Source of the DNA: Sialis fuliginosa
Lineage: Eukaryota > Arthropoda > Insecta > Megaloptera > Sialidae
Direction of reading: 5' to 3'
NCBI GenBank assembly: GCA_961205875.1
Contig: OY540821.1
Span: 17,360,001-17,424,000 of the forward strand
Length of the DNA: 64,000 bases
Position numbers and translations under genes: made by a program. Positions 12,435 to 25,677 of the stretch are shown in pieces; the first letter of the stretch is position 1, and each line of letters opens with the position of its first letter. Under the pieces are notes generated by a model. It did not search any database and had not been told where the DNA came from. It saw nothing but the letters and a program-made list of their open reading frames with translations.

Positions 12435-13220
12435 GATTCTTCGTCTTATTTTCTTGTATTTTAGTCGATATTTGTATGACGAGTTGAAGTTCACTGCAGG
12501 AAATTTCACTAAAAATTTTTGAATTTTTGATTTCACTAAAAGTATGTTTCTTGTATAGAAAATGACGCGAAAAGTTGACTGTTTCAAACCGCAGGTCTGT
12601 ATCTCAAACCGTTCTCGAGATATAGCCTCTCAAAGTTTTAGTTTTTTCAAATTTTTGGAGAAAAAAGGCCATAACTTTTGAACATGTGGTCGGAATTGAT
12701 TTTAGTTGACGGATTTGAAATCAGCGTGTCAAAATCTATATAATGACATGTATAATACTTTAAAATTCGACAAAAAAATTTTGGTCAAAAATCGACATTT
12801 TTTTAAGGTATACCCCTTTGAATTTTTTCGATTTTTCGCGACATTTTTTTTTTCGAGTTTTAAGGTATTATACATGTCATTATATAGATTTTGACACGCT
12901 GATTCCAACGCCGTCAACTAAAATCAATTCCGACCACACGTTCAAAAGTTATGGCCTTTTTTCTCCAAAAATTTGAAAAAACTAAAACTTTGAGAGGCTA
13001 TATTTCGAAAACGGTTTGAGATACAGACCTGCGGTTTGAAACAAACAACTTTTCACGTCATTTTCTATACAATAAACATACTTTTACCGTAATCAAAAAT
13101 TCGAAATTTTTTAGTGATATTTCCTGCAGTGAACTTCAACACGTCATACAAATATCGACTAAAATACAAGAAAATAAGACGTAGAGGTATTATAGTTTTA
13201 TAATTGAACGTGTAATTTAT
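12435..13220. mobile_element. Foldback family C, copy 2
   Basis: Same inverted arms as copies 1 and 3 (GTCTTATTTTCTTGTATTTT and its inverse), here without the hAT-like terminal blocks. Opposing 62-codon frames at 12706 and 12729 are products of the palindrome. Confidence 0.85.
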
Positions 13221-13221
13221 A

Positions 13222-13363
13222 TTAGAGGAGGGGGGGGGGGGGAGTACAAACATATGAATAGTTAATCGTTTTATATTATATATGTATATATATATTATAT
13301 ATTTTTGGTCTTCAACTCCCAAAACGATTAACTATTCATCTGTTTGTCCCCCCCCCCTTCTAA
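13222..13363. mobile_element. Small poly-G foldback element, 142 bp
   Basis: Starts TTAGAGGAGG plus a G run and ends with a C run plus CTTCTAA. The arms include ATGAATAGTTAATCGTTTT and its inverse, with a TA-rich loop. It sits immediately against foldback copy C2. Confidence 0.75.
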
Positions 13364-13689
13364 TTTGACCGCTTGTTCATCTATATTCCGTACTAATACT
13401 TTGCATTTGCGATTGTGTATTAGATTAATGTTTGTATGTATTTATTAATTAGTATAATAGCAAGCCTTGGCATTTCAAAATCAGTTAATTATATACTACA
13501 TGATATCTAATTAAAATTTAATTTGATGATTCGCGTATGTACATACATACACATTATGTTGTTGTAGTTATTACATATGAAATCTTCAAGTCAAAAACCA
13601 TAAGGAAATAATTAAGTTTAGTGTTCGGCATGGATGATACAAATTAATAAATAATTTTCAACGTAAACTTTAACGATTGTTCAGTTAGG

Positions 13690-13850
13690 TAATTAAGGAT
13701 GTATTGCAGGTATCTAATTTCAACGAGATATAATTGATATTTGGAGAATTTACTCCTTTATAAATCTTAAGTACCCACACAAAATTTCAAAAGGTTTTAC
13801 AACATAGTTTCAAAGTTATTATTTTTTTAAATTAACTGCATTAACTCTTA
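13690..13850 (+). repeat. Family V, copy 1
   Basis: TAAGGATGTATTGCAGGTAT, CTTAAGTACCCACACAAAAT and TTACAACATAGTTTCAAAGT recur inverted at 40118-40258. Confidence 0.75.
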
Positions 13851-14884
13851 TGGCAGAATGGTGTATTTACGGTTAAAGTCCAATAAAACACATGGTTCAA
13901 GCATCGAGAAAAATCTGAAATTTTCACAAACACGTCACTTACATATTTAGCAATATGTGTCATAAAAAAAATTATACACATACAGAACTAAATTGTGAGA
14001 AAAAAAATAATTATTACTGAAAAATATAAAATAAATAAAAACATTTTTTCCCTTTTGTAGGGCCTATTTGCGCTTTAAAAAAAATGCACCCAAGCACCGA
14101 CTGGCACCTTGACTTTTTAAGTTCTTTGAGGTCTCAGGTACACGAATCTGAACACTTCCTTCTAGCTCCTGGTCTACAAAGAAAACAAAACAGCAAAACA
14201 CATCGTATTTAAAAATGCATAGAGTTTATTGCACTTTTGTCAAAAAAAACACGATGTTGCTGTTTTGTTATTTCTGTCTAAACACGCCATTACATTTAAT
14301 GTAAAATAAGTATTACCGAGCCATGAATAAGTAATAATATTTAATCCGGCCCTCCATCACCAGTAATTGCCCCTCCCTGCCATAAAAGGATAATTCAATA
14401 AAATCCGCGGTTACGAACATAAATAATGTACATTTCCATCATTAGCAAGTCACTCCATCGTGTTGTAAAATTCATTATATTTGAAAATTACATTTTTAAA
14501 CAGAAATTTAAAAAAGCTCGTGTTTATACAGATACCCATTAATCTTTCTTTATTCTTCCATAATGAATTTATGAGACCTTTAGCGTATTAAACGGATCTT
14601 ACATTCTATATACGATGAATATGATGTCAAAGGAAAAGTGATAATAAAAAGGGCTTTACGAGCCATTATTATTTTCTGAGAAGCACTTTAAATGAATAAG
14701 CTGAATTTGTGTCAAGCCATTGAATACAAATTTCAAAGAGATGTATTTTATATCGTCACAACATTGTTACAACGTGATGTTTCGTGTGGCTTTGATGTCT
14801 TACCACAGTTTGGACGTTATAACAAGTGACATTTGTATCACTAGCCGGTAGGTGCCTTAAAAAAGGAAAGAGATACGATCTAAT

Positions 14885-14905
14885 CTAACCTAACCTAACC
14901 TAACC
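14885..14905 (-). repeat. Interstitial (TTAGG)n-type tract
   Basis: CTAACC repeated with a strict 5-base period over 21 bases, the complement of the common insect telomere unit TTAGG. Confidence 0.7.
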
Positions 14906-15134
14906 AACACCTTAAAGTGTTACCGTTTCGCTCCGAATGGCAGTAACGTATCATTCGGGTTTCTATTCTAAAATAATATATCGGTATGGAGAACCATACA
15001 TGACTTCCACGTTCTTTAATATCTCTTTAAATAATTTTTAATATATGAAAAATATCAGAAATAAAACTCACCTTTGTATTATATAAATATTGGTTTTCTA
15101 ATGTCATCAAAAACATAACACATTCGTAGAATAA

Positions 15135-15222
15135 AGGCCTCTATACACCACCAAATCTGCAGTACCCCCCCTCTACCTCTCGACAAATCGGCTCTGCAGA
15201 TTGAGTGGTGTAATAGAGCCCT
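15135..15222. mobile_element. PIF/Harbinger-like MITE, 88 bp
   Basis: Ends AGGCCTCTATACACCACC and the inverse of AGGGCTCTATTACACCAC, flanked on both sides by TAA. Both arms reach CTGCAG. A sister copy of 87 bp is at 59796-59882 flanked by TTA. TWA duplications fit PIF/Harbinger. Confidence 0.8.
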
Positions 15223-15229
15223 TAAATAT

Positions 15230-15620
15230 CAATTAAAAAAAAAAAAACACGATTTTTAAAAGCAAATTGAGATAAATCTTTGTAAGGGAATATTTTACAA
15301 CAAACGTTGTAGACCCATATTATAGGAAATTTAATGCTCTACAAAAAATTTTCACGTAACATGTGTCGTTCTTGAGATATCTTGAAAAAATAAATGTTTT
15401 TGGATGTAACCCCTCCTCCTTACACACGATTTTGAAATGGGACCGTCCTTAAGCCAGACAAAGATTCAGGGGACAGACGGACAGACAGACAGACACGGAA
15501 CGAAAAGTGTTTGTATTGACGTGAAACGAAAATATCAATTTAAAATTTTGAAATCGGAGAATAATTTGTTTAAAACGATCACAAAGCTTCTCGTATTTTC
15601 GATATTGCGAGGAAGCAAAA
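15230..15620 (+). mobile_element. Family E, central and terminal part
   Basis: Contains TTGAGATAAATCTTTGTAAG, ACAACAAACGTTGTAGACC, GTCGTTCTTGAGATATCTTG, CACACGATTTTGAAATGGG, a CAGA tract and the end CACAAAGCTTCTCGTATTTT. It links the left-part copies (33589, 54838) with the terminal-part copies, showing they are one element. Confidence 0.8.
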
Positions 15621-16306
15621 TTACAAATATTATTACATTTTCACCAATAAATTAAGATGAAATTAGAACGTAAATTGACATGTATATAAATGTGATTTTA
15701 AATTGTAAAAAATTGACTGTTAAATACAAGCTTAAGAAATTTAAAAAGAAGCTTTCTTCCGTGAAATAAGTACATAATGGATGTTATTTAATTAAAGTTA
15801 ATATTGTACAAATACCTATATTTCATTATTCATTCCAATCGAAGGTATTTTTTTTGTTGTAAACTTGAACATTGTGAGTGCCATTCGTAAATAAGTATTT
15901 CAATTGTATTTTATTTTATTTCAATATAAATTCCAGAATAGCGTGAATGCGTTTGACGGTTGTTTAATAGAACATTCCTAAATGAACTTGACACTTTATT
16001 CGAATTTGCATACAACAAAGGATTCTAAACGAATAAAAGACTGCAAGTAATTCTCTTTTACTAAATAAAAAAAATAAAAAAAAATAAAATAAAATTCTGT
16101 AATTTTCAGTTACTAAAATAAAATTGTTTAACGCGAAAAGTACTCAATGGATCATTCAAAAACAAAAGGCGCTTGTAAATTTTGAGTATACATAAGACCA
16201 CACAAAAATATCTTCCAAGTAAAGAATTTATTTCAACGAATTCATAATTGAACATAAAAAAAGGGTAATAAAAAATATGTTTTAGAAAAAAATTTACTTA
16301 TCATGA
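15621..16306. other. Unassigned AT-rich sequence
   Basis: No gene or repeat family recognised. Confidence 0.35.
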
Positions 16307-16673
16307 TTATTACTTCCATGTTCTGAAAAAAAATGGAAGTAATGTAATACCGCCGAAAAATCGTGTCCAAGATACGAGCAGGAACGTTTAGAGACGAATA
16401 AAATTACAAAATTTCGAATATTTCTAAAACCCCTAATCCGATTAGCACCAAAATCAATAGGTCTGGAGTACTCACTGAGACAAACATTTTCCCCAAAAAT
16501 AATTCAGATCGGTGCATTTTTACAGTAGTTATCGTGTACGAAAGAACACGCGATAACTTTTCTTTACGTTTTGAAGGTAGTACAATCAGAATCAGCTCTT
16601 ATCTCGGACACGATTTTTCGACGGTATTACAATACTTCCATTTCTTTCAGAACGTGGAAGTAATAAATAAAAC
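16307..16673. mobile_element. Inverted-repeat element, about 367 bp
   Basis: Left ATTACTTCCATGTTCTGAAA and right inverse CAGAACGTGGAAGTAATAA. The arms continue through GTAATACCGCCGAAAAATCG and its inverse at 16605-16635. The 83-codon frame at 16534 runs across the right arm and is not credible as a gene. Confidence 0.7.
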
Positions 16674-17128
16674 TATGAACAATTTGTACGGAATTTTATC
16701 AGCAATCGATAAAAATGTTTACAATATCGTAAATAAAAATAAAAACATCAAATCCTGGAGGTTTATCCCAAGTGAAAACTATTAAGGTACAGGCAGTGAC
16801 CAAATACATTATCCTTTATGCTGTCATAAAAATGTAGAAGGGATTGAGTTCTTAATCGTCTAGGGTATTGGAAATACTTAGACTCAAGAGCCGTGAAGGA
16901 TTATGGGACTTAAAAATCGATTACATACAATGTAATCTGCTATTTCTAAAACGCCCCTTTCGTGCAACGTTTGCGTTTTATATAATATATCAATTCTATT
17001 CAAATATCAAGGGATTTTTCTTATTTTTATAAATGTGTAAATAAAATATAATAATATTTTGAACTTTTTATTTTATATTTTTATTTTTTACAAGATATCT
17101 GAAGGATTACTTATTATGAGATAAATGG
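16674..17128. other. Unassigned AT-rich sequence
   Basis: Nothing recognised. Confidence 0.35.
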
Positions 17129-17370
17129 ATAATGGATAAAGTAAAACCAGTAATGAGCACGCAGTGATGGACACTTGCTAATGATAAGTACTACAACACA
17201 AAAGAATCGTCAAATTGTAAACAATGTAAAACAGTTGCTATGATAATATAATAATTAATAAATAAATTATACTAATAATTAGTTTAAATGTCCACCATTT
17301 TGACACCTATTGACCTCAAGCCATTAAATCACGCTGTAAGACAGTTAAATGTATATAGATTAATACCTTA
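17129..17370 (-). mobile_element. MITE-A copy 3 (internal part)
   Basis: Covers the middle of MITE-A in inverse orientation. It passes from ATAGATTAATA directly to the last bases ACCTTA of the element end, as if by internal deletion. Confidence 0.8.
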
Positions 17371-18771
17371 TAATGAATTTATTTATAATAACAAAGCTCA
17401 AGCATAAATTCAATATTATTATTAATAAAAATCGATTTTTTTGAAAAAAAAAATGGTTCCAATCAGAATTGAAAATTCCAGTTCCAGTAGGGTAAACTAC
17501 CCTACCCTACTATAATTAAATATAATAAATCAGCACTAATCCCGCCCTGATCTAATGTTCTTTCTACTTTGACACAGTTAAGCCCATCCTTTTCTTACAA
17601 GTCTGATTTCTGGTATCAATTTTCATTTTATAGACACTTTCGATGATTGAATCCTACTTGAAATTGTCGACCCGTACGCCATTATGTCCAAAAGTATCGT
17701 AAAAGGGCGTAGAATAATCTGTATCCAATACCAAAGTCGCTGTGCAATAAAAAAAACTGTCCCGATCTAAGGCGGCGTGCTCAGGTTAAATAAACTGGAT
17801 GTAACCTTTCTTATACATTATTATTCAGAACCTAACAGTATAATGGAAAAATGAATAGAACGTAAATTATAGAAGATAATATTTTCTGCAACTTTTATTT
17901 AAAACATTATTTTCTATTGTGAACCATTTTAAAAATATTCAAACATTAAACAAAATATTTTTAAAAAAAATAAAGTTATCGTATTCGTTTCTGGGATCCG
18001 CAAAAATTGTGAGTTGAAATAAAATTTAATACAAAACCACTCCCTTTTAATTTTTGAACACGACGTCACTGCACTATCGCCAAACTTCCAACAATAAAAA
18101 CTCTGTTCGAGTGATTATTTAACACCATTTTATTGCCTGAAGCTTCTTTTTAAATTCACGACCTTTATACATTGTATTCATTGTCCCCCTTTTCATCAGC
18201 CATAGTAACCGTTACTGCAGGGTTAATACATTTGTCCAACAAGAATTTTTATCGCCTATTATGTCAAACATCAACGGTAAAATTGGTTTTCTGTAAAATA
18301 TTATTCTTATATTTTTTCGGATAGGTACTGACTGCATTTTGAAAATTGACAAACGGAAAATGTTTTTTGTATTACAATTAAATGCAAAAATCATTTTGTT
18401 TACACTAATATAAAAATATGACAAAATTGATGAATGAAATGGGAACTCCTTCTTTTGTTAAGGGGTTACATTTATGAGTTTTCCCATCGAAGTACACACG
18501 ATTATTAAAAAATATCGATTTTTGTAAATTTTATATCACTTTTTGACGAAAAAACGACGTAATTGTCAACCAATCGTAAAATTTAAGAAGTTACAGTTAA
18601 AATTTCAAGTCGATCGGATGGAAAATGGTTAAGATACGTCTTCCGCGGTTTTTAAAAACGTGGTTTCGATAAAAATCAGTTTAAAGTTTGAAAACTGTTT
18701 AACTAAATGCCAAAATCTTAGGCATTCACATTTTTCAGTAAAATAATTATTCTGAGCGAGGATTCTTTATA
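17371..18771. other. Unassigned sequence
   Basis: A GTAGGGTA/TACCCTAC short palindrome lies near 17488-17515. CAAGTCGATCGGATGGAAAA at about 18608 is transposon-like in style but single-copy here. No gene. Confidence 0.35.
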
Positions 18772-19125
18772 CCGTGTATTCCAAGTTGATTAAGACATAG
18801 GAAATTTAACATGGGGACAATTAGAAATGTTGTAGTAACCTTTGGTCAAATTTAACGAAGTGCCATTGGTGCATTTTGAAATGCCGCCTCGAAGCTAACT
18901 GATAAATTTTAAATTAATCAACAGTATTTTGTTTTCAACTATTTTTTAACATCCTAGATAAAATTATAATAATATTTTTTGGCAGATATAAATTTGAAAA
19001 CAAAACACTAATGACTATTTTATTAAATTTTGTGGCGGCATTTCAAAATGCACCAATCACACATCGTTAAATTTGACCAAAGGTTACTACAACACTTCTA
19101 ATTGTCCCCATGCTGAAATACACTG
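18772..19125. mobile_element. MITE-B copy 1
   Basis: Long inverted arms: GTGTATTCCAAGTTGATTAA then ACATAGGAAATTTAACATGG, with inverse partners at the far end. The far terminus is degraded (CATGCTGAAATACACTG). A 72-codon minus-strand frame overlaps it by chance. Confidence 0.85.
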
Positions 19126-20380
19126 TACAAGGACTATATGGTGCAGAAAAGGATAATAAATGATATCTAGAATATAAACTGTTACGATCTTTATCTAATA
19201 ACAAAGTTGCAATATATGTTTTGGAAAAGTAACTTTTAATGAATATTAAGACCAAGCCATTAAATTTCTTCCCACTAAAATTCATAATTCCAATTTCATG
19301 TATTCTAAATCAGCGCTCAACAAACCACTGTTCTTGCGTTGTTTTGTTAATATTAAAATGTAATTTCAGGAAGATTACATTTTAGTTATCATAACACAAA
19401 TGCATTTTCATGTAAATTATTTTACGTAAGCTGAAACATGTTGTTCCAATAGCTTTTTTAAAATGTTTTAATAACAATCTACATATTCATAGTATAAAAT
19501 AAAGCCCCTCGTCGCGTCTGTCTGTCTGTGTACGATTTTATCAGTAACTATCGAACGGATTTTATTCTGGTTTTCACTAATGAATAGATTAACCAAGTAA
19601 AAAAGAAGGAGAAACGAAGATGTTGATAAAGAAAAAAATAACTATTTTTATTATTGTTATGAAAAATATCAAGATTTCCCTGCTGAAGACTAGATTATGT
19701 GCTACGAGTGCCATTTATGGACACATAATAAATGAAAGTACATCCAGAGGCTTTCGCTGCGGCTTTTGTAACAATTAGGTTTAATTATCTCACTGTTCGT
19801 GATCACATAAAATCAAAAACAACAAAGATTTTTTTTTAAATTTAAATTTTGATTTTATATTTTACTAAAATTCAATATTAAACTATACTGCTTTTAACCA
19901 CTGAAAAATATACGTACAAAATTCACACCTTACTGCCATTTACCTAATCAAGGCAGTATAATATACCCCCCCCTCCTTTCCCCATACACTGTATGTTATT
20001 AAGGAACTGTATACATAAAAAGTTACCAAATCATGAAAAATACATTCTAGAATATTGATAAATACATTGGCTATGACACGATGCTGGGGAAAACAAATTT
20101 AATTTCTTCACGGAACATCGAGCAATATTTCGAAACCTTCCAACACTTGCCATCAATCACCCCCAACAAAAACGTCTTCTTTACGCCAGAAACTTTTGAA
20201 TTAAAACTAAACGTTTGGCCCAACCGTACTAGTAAGAGATTAATGTTTAAAATTACTCCAACATTCGGTAATTAATTTTAAAATATATTAACACAAAGGT
20301 TAAAGGGTGAGTGCTACAGTACGATTCGAAAAACATCAAATGTTAACATAAAAATTTTATTTTGAATTATCGAAAATTTT
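19126..20380. other. Mostly unique sequence with a family X fragment
   Basis: Family X (CTATCGAACGGATTTTATTC) at about 19550-19600 follows a GTCTGTCTG tract. A 64-codon plus frame at 20081 is in slightly less AT-rich DNA but shows no motif. Confidence 0.35.
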
Positions 20381-20664
20381 TATATATACATTTAACTGTC
20401 TTACAGCGTGATTTGATGACATGAGGCCAATAGGTGTCAAAATGGTGGACATTTAAACTAATTATTAGTATAATTTATTTATTAATTATTATATTATCAT
20501 AGCAACTGCTTTACATTGACATTTGGTAATTAAATTGATTAAATAAAGAGTCACTCGATCTATCAGAAACATGAGTTCATTAGAATTATAAAAAAACAAG
20601 CCCATTAATACAAAAATACTGAAAACTTGCTCTCACAGCGGCCATAACTGGTGCCTTTACCTTA
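20381..20664 (+). mobile_element. MITE-A copy 4 with central deletion
   Basis: Runs from CATTTAACTGTCTTACAGCG through GCAACTGCTTTACATTG, then jumps to TTTGGTAATTAAATTGATTA and the right end CTGGTGCCTTTACCT before TA. Confidence 0.85.
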
Positions 20665-20928
20665 CGTATGTATTTATAAAGCATTGATTTTCTCTTCAAA
20701 ATGAACATAATAGTTTTATCTCGTGTGTAAATATACATCACGACAACCCACAATTTCTACTCTTAACTCAAGCACTGTGTAAATAAAATTTAAAGATTGA
20801 AACTAGCTATCACAATGGGGTATTATCCCAAATTTCCCAAATTAATTCTACGTACATACACATATACATATACAATGTAGTACCTACCGTAGCTAGATTT
20901 CAAACAAAATCCGGGTCATTCATTATTA

Positions 20929-20986
20929 AGGCTCCGGGGCCCGGATCACAGAGAGCTAATCTCTCTACCGCCGAGCCGTATTTGTA
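20929..20986 (-). repeat. tRNA-like segment, possible SINE head
   Basis: On the minus strand GGCTCGGCGGTAGAGAG resembles a tRNA D-arm and A box, followed by ATTAGCTCTCTGTGATCCGG. The region where a B box should lie is degenerate and a clover leaf does not close, so it is not a functional tRNA. Confidence 0.35.
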
Positions 20987-21105
20987 TTTGTTTCCTTAAG
21001 ATGAAAGATCCTGGCGTGTTTAAGAGGATTTCGTCATCTTTGTATCTTATATTATTTGTATAATTTAATATATATTACATATATATACCTACAACAACAT
21101 ATGTA

Positions 21106-21494
21106 CAGTCGCCTGCAGAACTCGTCTGGCACTCTAAAGGCTAGAATTGCTTACAACAGATTCCAAATTTAAAGACAAACATCATCGGTTATCCTTTTCT
21201 ATCAAGTTTAATATATTTAAAAATTCGGAATATCAAATATTTATTGCCACAAAATTTACGTATACAATTTTCAATAGATTACATATATAATAATTTAATT
21301 GCACAAATATATATGAGTACCTATTATAAACGAAGAGTAGTTATTTATCTAGCAAATGAATTTTAAAATATCTGTCTTTGTTTGGTACATGGAGAAATGA
21401 TTTAAATATTATAATAATCAAATGGGACGAGCCTACTAAGTTTGTGATAAACGAAAATGAATACAAACTGCAAGACCATTAATGCAAGTGACTG
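21106..21494 (-). mobile_element. Family Q MITE, copy 1 (389 bp)
   Basis: Ends CAGTCGCCTGCA and TGCAAGTGACTG, TA on both sides. Aligns over its whole length, inverted, with 40288-40678. Tc1/mariner-type by TA target and CAG ends. Confidence 0.9.
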
Positions 21495-22224
21495 TAAATT
21501 GTATATACAGGGTGGGTAAAAAACTGACGCAGTATGTACTACGGTTTAGAGCCACTTACAGGTACATTTTTGAGTTAGAAAAAAATATAAGGTCATATTC
21601 TAGTAATTTTGACATTCCACTTGCCTAAATATAAAAATAAAAAATTCTATGACGCCCCTCCCTATTTGGTAGTCACACCAAAGCCTCGTTACCATATTTT
21701 TTTCAGTTTTTTTGAGCCAGTAGTTACCAAGTTAGAGGGAGGGGGAGAAAAATAAAATACTGCTTGTAATAATTTTTTTAGAAAAAAAATAAGAATCAAA
21801 TTCCACTGATTTGGTTATACATTTTAACGTGCCACATGGCTTTGTATAAAAAAATATTTTTTACCTAGCTTTAGCTCCTTAGCCCCCCCCCATGTTCAGT
21901 AAAAATTTCAAGCTTCTAGCTTTTATATATTTTGCGTTGAAAGACAATGTATGTTTTTTTTTTAAATGACGTATTTCTTTTACGCCCTACTGTATATACG
22001 AATGAAATAATTAATAGCTATAAATTTCATTTGAAAAGCCTACCGAATGTGACACATACACAGATATAAGTATTTCATTTGGTTAGATTAATTCAGATTG
22101 TTTACACATTTATATACAGAAATTTGTTTATTTATCTCCAGAGATCAAAGCTTTTCAGAATGTCATTCAAATCTTAATCTATTGAAACAAACATATATGT
22201 TATTGTTCCATTGAAATTAATAAT
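21495..22224. other. Unassigned; possible lone MITE
   Basis: TATACAGGGTGGGTAAAAAA at 21506 and CCTACTGTATATAC at about 21986 could be ends of one TA-flanked element, but the inverted repeat is only a few bases. Confidence 0.3.
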
Positions 22225-22734
22225 ATATTTTATATCTTTTGTGTCGTAGTACTTATCATTTTGTAATCCTTTACTGGAGAAAAAATATAAACAAAATAAA
22301 AGGCTATAATTAAAAAAACAATTATCACATTAGAATTAAAAATATGTGTTGATATTTGATTACTACCATTTCTGAATATTAATCTATATACATTTAACTG
22401 TCTTACAGCGTGATTTGGTGACATGAGGCCAATAGGTGTCAGAATGGTGGACATTTAAACTAATTATTAATTAATATATTATCATAGCAACTGCTTTACA
22501 TTGTTTCAAATTTGACGATTCTTTTGTGTCGTAGTACTTATCATTAACAAGTGTCCATCACTGCATTACTGGAGAAAAAACATAAACAAAATAAAGGCTA
22601 TATTTAAAAAATAAACAGACTTTGGTAATTAAATTGATTAAATAAAGAGTTACTTGTTTTATTAGTAACATGAGTTCACGAGAATCACAAAAAGAAGTAA
22701 AACAGTAAACCTTATAGCGGCCATAACTGGTGCA
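22225..22734 (+). mobile_element. MITE-A copy 5, composite
   Basis: A right-half fragment (GTGTCGTAGTACTTATCATT to about 22312) is followed by a second copy that starts with GAATTAAAAATATGTGTTG and ends ATAACTGGTGC. Order and duplication indicate two copies joined or nested. Confidence 0.75.
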
Positions 22735-24739
22735 AATATCACTAATTAGAGTTTGTACTGTATTTGGTAACACAAAGCAAGACTGATGACTGGGGTACCG
22801 TCAAGAATAAATTTAAAATAGACTAAATTTCGATTGTTTGAATTCATTAAAGAACGATTTGTAAAACATCACGTAGTTAAAACGCGTCCAATTGCTTTCT
22901 CGTTATTTAAAACGTAAATCTGGTTGCGGTTTACATAACAAAACAACAAATTACATTAAGATAGGCGCCTACGTTTAATTTTCATTTTGGTTTTATTTTA
23001 TTTATGTACCTATTATACAGGGTGTCGAAGATAAGCGATACAAGGACTTTGAAAGCAAATTACGTGTGACTGAAGGGTTAAAATCAAAATTTTCTACAAA
23101 ATGACCTATCTAAAGACACCCCATTTAATGTAGTAAGGTAGGATCGAGCGGGGTAAATATGAAACACCAAAAAAATGGGGTAAAAGTGAAACAAGCTTGC
23201 AACTAAAAAACTAATTTGTTTATAGGAGAATTATAAAAACTGACATCATCATTAAAGGTTTGTTAAAGCGACCTGAAAATATGAATCGCCTAATAAGTGA
23301 TGTGTCACCCCTCCCTTTGTCAATGTCAAAACGTGTGAATTAAATTTTAATTCTTTGCACATAACTTTCTGTATAGCTCAGATATTAATTAAAGTTACAA
23401 TTTCACATTGATATGCCACAAAGAAGATAAATCAAACTTGCCAAAGTAGCTTTTCTTTTAATTTTTCGAGAAATATTTTCCACTAGAGGCCTGTTTCACT
23501 TTTTCCCAAAGGTTAATAAAAATGAAACACAGTTTTTTGATTTTTAAAGTCCGTGTTGTATCGTACAGTTCAAATGACGTAAGTATTTAAAATGGTTATT
23601 CATAAGCGCATCTAGTAGAAAAAATTAAAGTATGAATTTGTATCGTTAACTGGCAAAAAACATTAAAGATTAATTAAGTTAACAAAAAATTTGACAGTTA
23701 AAATTAGGCCCACTAATTGTGATTACTTTTTTCGTTAAATATATGTTCACAGACTATTGATTCAGGTAAACTTTTTCAATAAATATAACTTAACATAACT
23801 CCTGTATTATTTGATAAAAGTATAGAAATATAATCATACCTATTTAACAACAAGAAACTTCGTGATAAAAAATAAATATAAAAAACTTGTTCGTAAAGTT
23901 ACACAAAACACAATGAAAAATACTTTACTTAGAAAAGAACATTTCAATTTACTTTTTATTAAACTAAATAAGATAAAAAATCCCATTCTACAGTGTTACA
24001 GCCCCTCCCTGTTCTTTGTTGCTAAGAAAAAAAAAACAGGACCAACTAGAAAATGGATTAATTTCGTTAGTATTTTAATAAAATGTATCATGACTTAAAA
24101 ATTATTATGCTCTTAATATTTTGGGTTTAGTTCATCAATAACTAAATCATTTTTAAAATGAATAGAATCTTAAATTAAAAAAAATGTCAAATGCAAGTCG
24201 ACTCATGCGTACTACTGTCCCGTACTGTATAATTTTTAAATTTATTCGATCAAGTGAACACTTGTAATGACACTAGCTAACACAAACTTTACAGATATAA
24301 AACCAATAAAATGTATTTTAAATTTTACATTCATTGTAATTTTGAAACATTTTCGAACAAAATTCGGCGTAAAACATTAGACGTTTTTTGCTTTTTATAA
24401 TTTTTATTCTATTATTGTTCTATACAGAACTAGTAATATTTACATAAACTAATTAAATTTTAATACCTACACAAACATCAAATGTATTAGAATCGATTTT
24501 AAAATGTATTATTTATTGAATCCGATCTGTACATACATAGTACCTACATATTATACAGAAATGCATACACATAAAATCAATATTCCCTGGCGGAGAGTCC
24601 TGTATTAAGTGGGTACAAAATGAACCGCCTGTTCATTCAATAAATGTAATAACTGAAACGGGCGGAGACGTTACGTGCTTAAAATCACAGACAAACTCGA
24701 TTATAAGCTGCTATAGTTATATAGTCATAGGTGCCGACG
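22735..24739. other. Mostly unique AT-rich sequence
   Basis: 23035-23130 is related, inverted, to 44040-44130 (GGGTTAAAATCAAAATTT; CCTATCTAAAGACACCCC). 23140-23200 has the repeat-like GGGGTAAATATGAAACA. A 78-codon frame at 23862 is lysine-rich and looks random. Confidence 0.35.
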
Positions 24740-25322
24740 CTTTGCGCTTAAGTGACCCAGTTTATTCTCCCAAGTATTAAGGAAGGGTTGTTTTTTTCTT
24801 CGTAACATTCAGAGTAAATATCTTAATGAAGCTTTTATACAGGGTGGTCAGTTTAAGGTTACAATTGCTCTTTTAAATTTTTCTGAAAAATGGAAAATTA
24901 CGCTAAAGTGACCCAGTTTATTCTCCCAAGTATTAAGAAAGGGTTGTTTTTTTCTTCGTAACATTCAGAGTAAATATCTTAATGAAGCTTATATACAGGG
25001 TGCTCAATTTAAGGTTACAATTGCTCTTTTAAATTTTTCTGAAAAATGGAAAATTACGCTAAAGTGCCCAGTTTATTCTCCCAAGCATTAAGAATGGGTT
25101 GTTTTTTTCTTCGTAACATTCAGAGTAAATATCTTAATGAAGCTTATATACAGGGTGCTCAGTTTAAGGTTACAATTGCTATTTTTTTAATTTTCCGAAA
25201 AAATGGAATACACAAAATATTATAGTATACGCTAAAGTGACCCAGTTTATTCTCCCAAGTATTAAGAAAGGGTTGTTTTTTTCTTCGTAACATTCAGAGT
25301 AAATATCTTAATGAAGATTATA
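24740..25322 (+). repeat. Tandem array, about 155-bp unit, four copies
   Basis: CCCAGTTTATTCTCCCAAG recurs from 24756, 24912, 25067 and 25241, each with GGGTTGTTTTTTTCTTCGTA and TACAGGGTGCTCAGTTTAAG. The last interval is longer (174 bp). Confidence 0.9.
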
Positions 25323-25677
25323 CAGTGTATTCCAAGTTAATTAAGACATAGGAAATTTAACATGGGAGCAATTAGAAATGTTGTAGTAACCTTTGGTCAA
25401 ATTTAACGATGTGTGATTGGTGCATTTTGAAATGCCGCCACAAAATTTAATAAAATAGTCATTAGTATTTTGTTTTCAAATTTATATCTGCCAAAAAATA
25501 TTATTATAATTTTATCTAGGATGCTTAAATTAATGAAATTAAAGTTGAAAACAAAACACTGTTGATTAATTTAAAATTTATCAGTTAGTTTCGAGGCGGC
25601 ATTTCAAAATGCACCAATCACACATCGTTAAATTTGACCAAAGGTTACTACAACACTTCTAATTGTGTCCATGTTAA
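25323..25677. mobile_element. MITE-B copy 2, inserted in the 155-bp array
   Basis: Follows a TA in the array. Its far end stops at CATGTTA, where array sequence (AGGGTGCTCAATTTAAGG) resumes, so about 35 terminal bases are lost. Confidence 0.85.

Larger units (their letters stand above)
13364..15131. other. Mostly unique AT-rich sequence
   Basis: No gene seen. Contains family V (13690-13850) and a telomere-like tract (14885-14905), listed separately. Confidence 0.4.

Noticed and set aside
759-12917. 62-codon frames of the MTDLKSACQNLYNDMYNTLK type at 759, 12706, 12729 (minus) and 46621
   Set aside because: They lie wholly in the arms and loop of foldback family C and read almost the same from both strands, as expected from a palindrome.
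20929-20986. A functional tRNA gene
   Set aside because: An A-box-like D-arm is present but acceptor stem and T-arm do not form.
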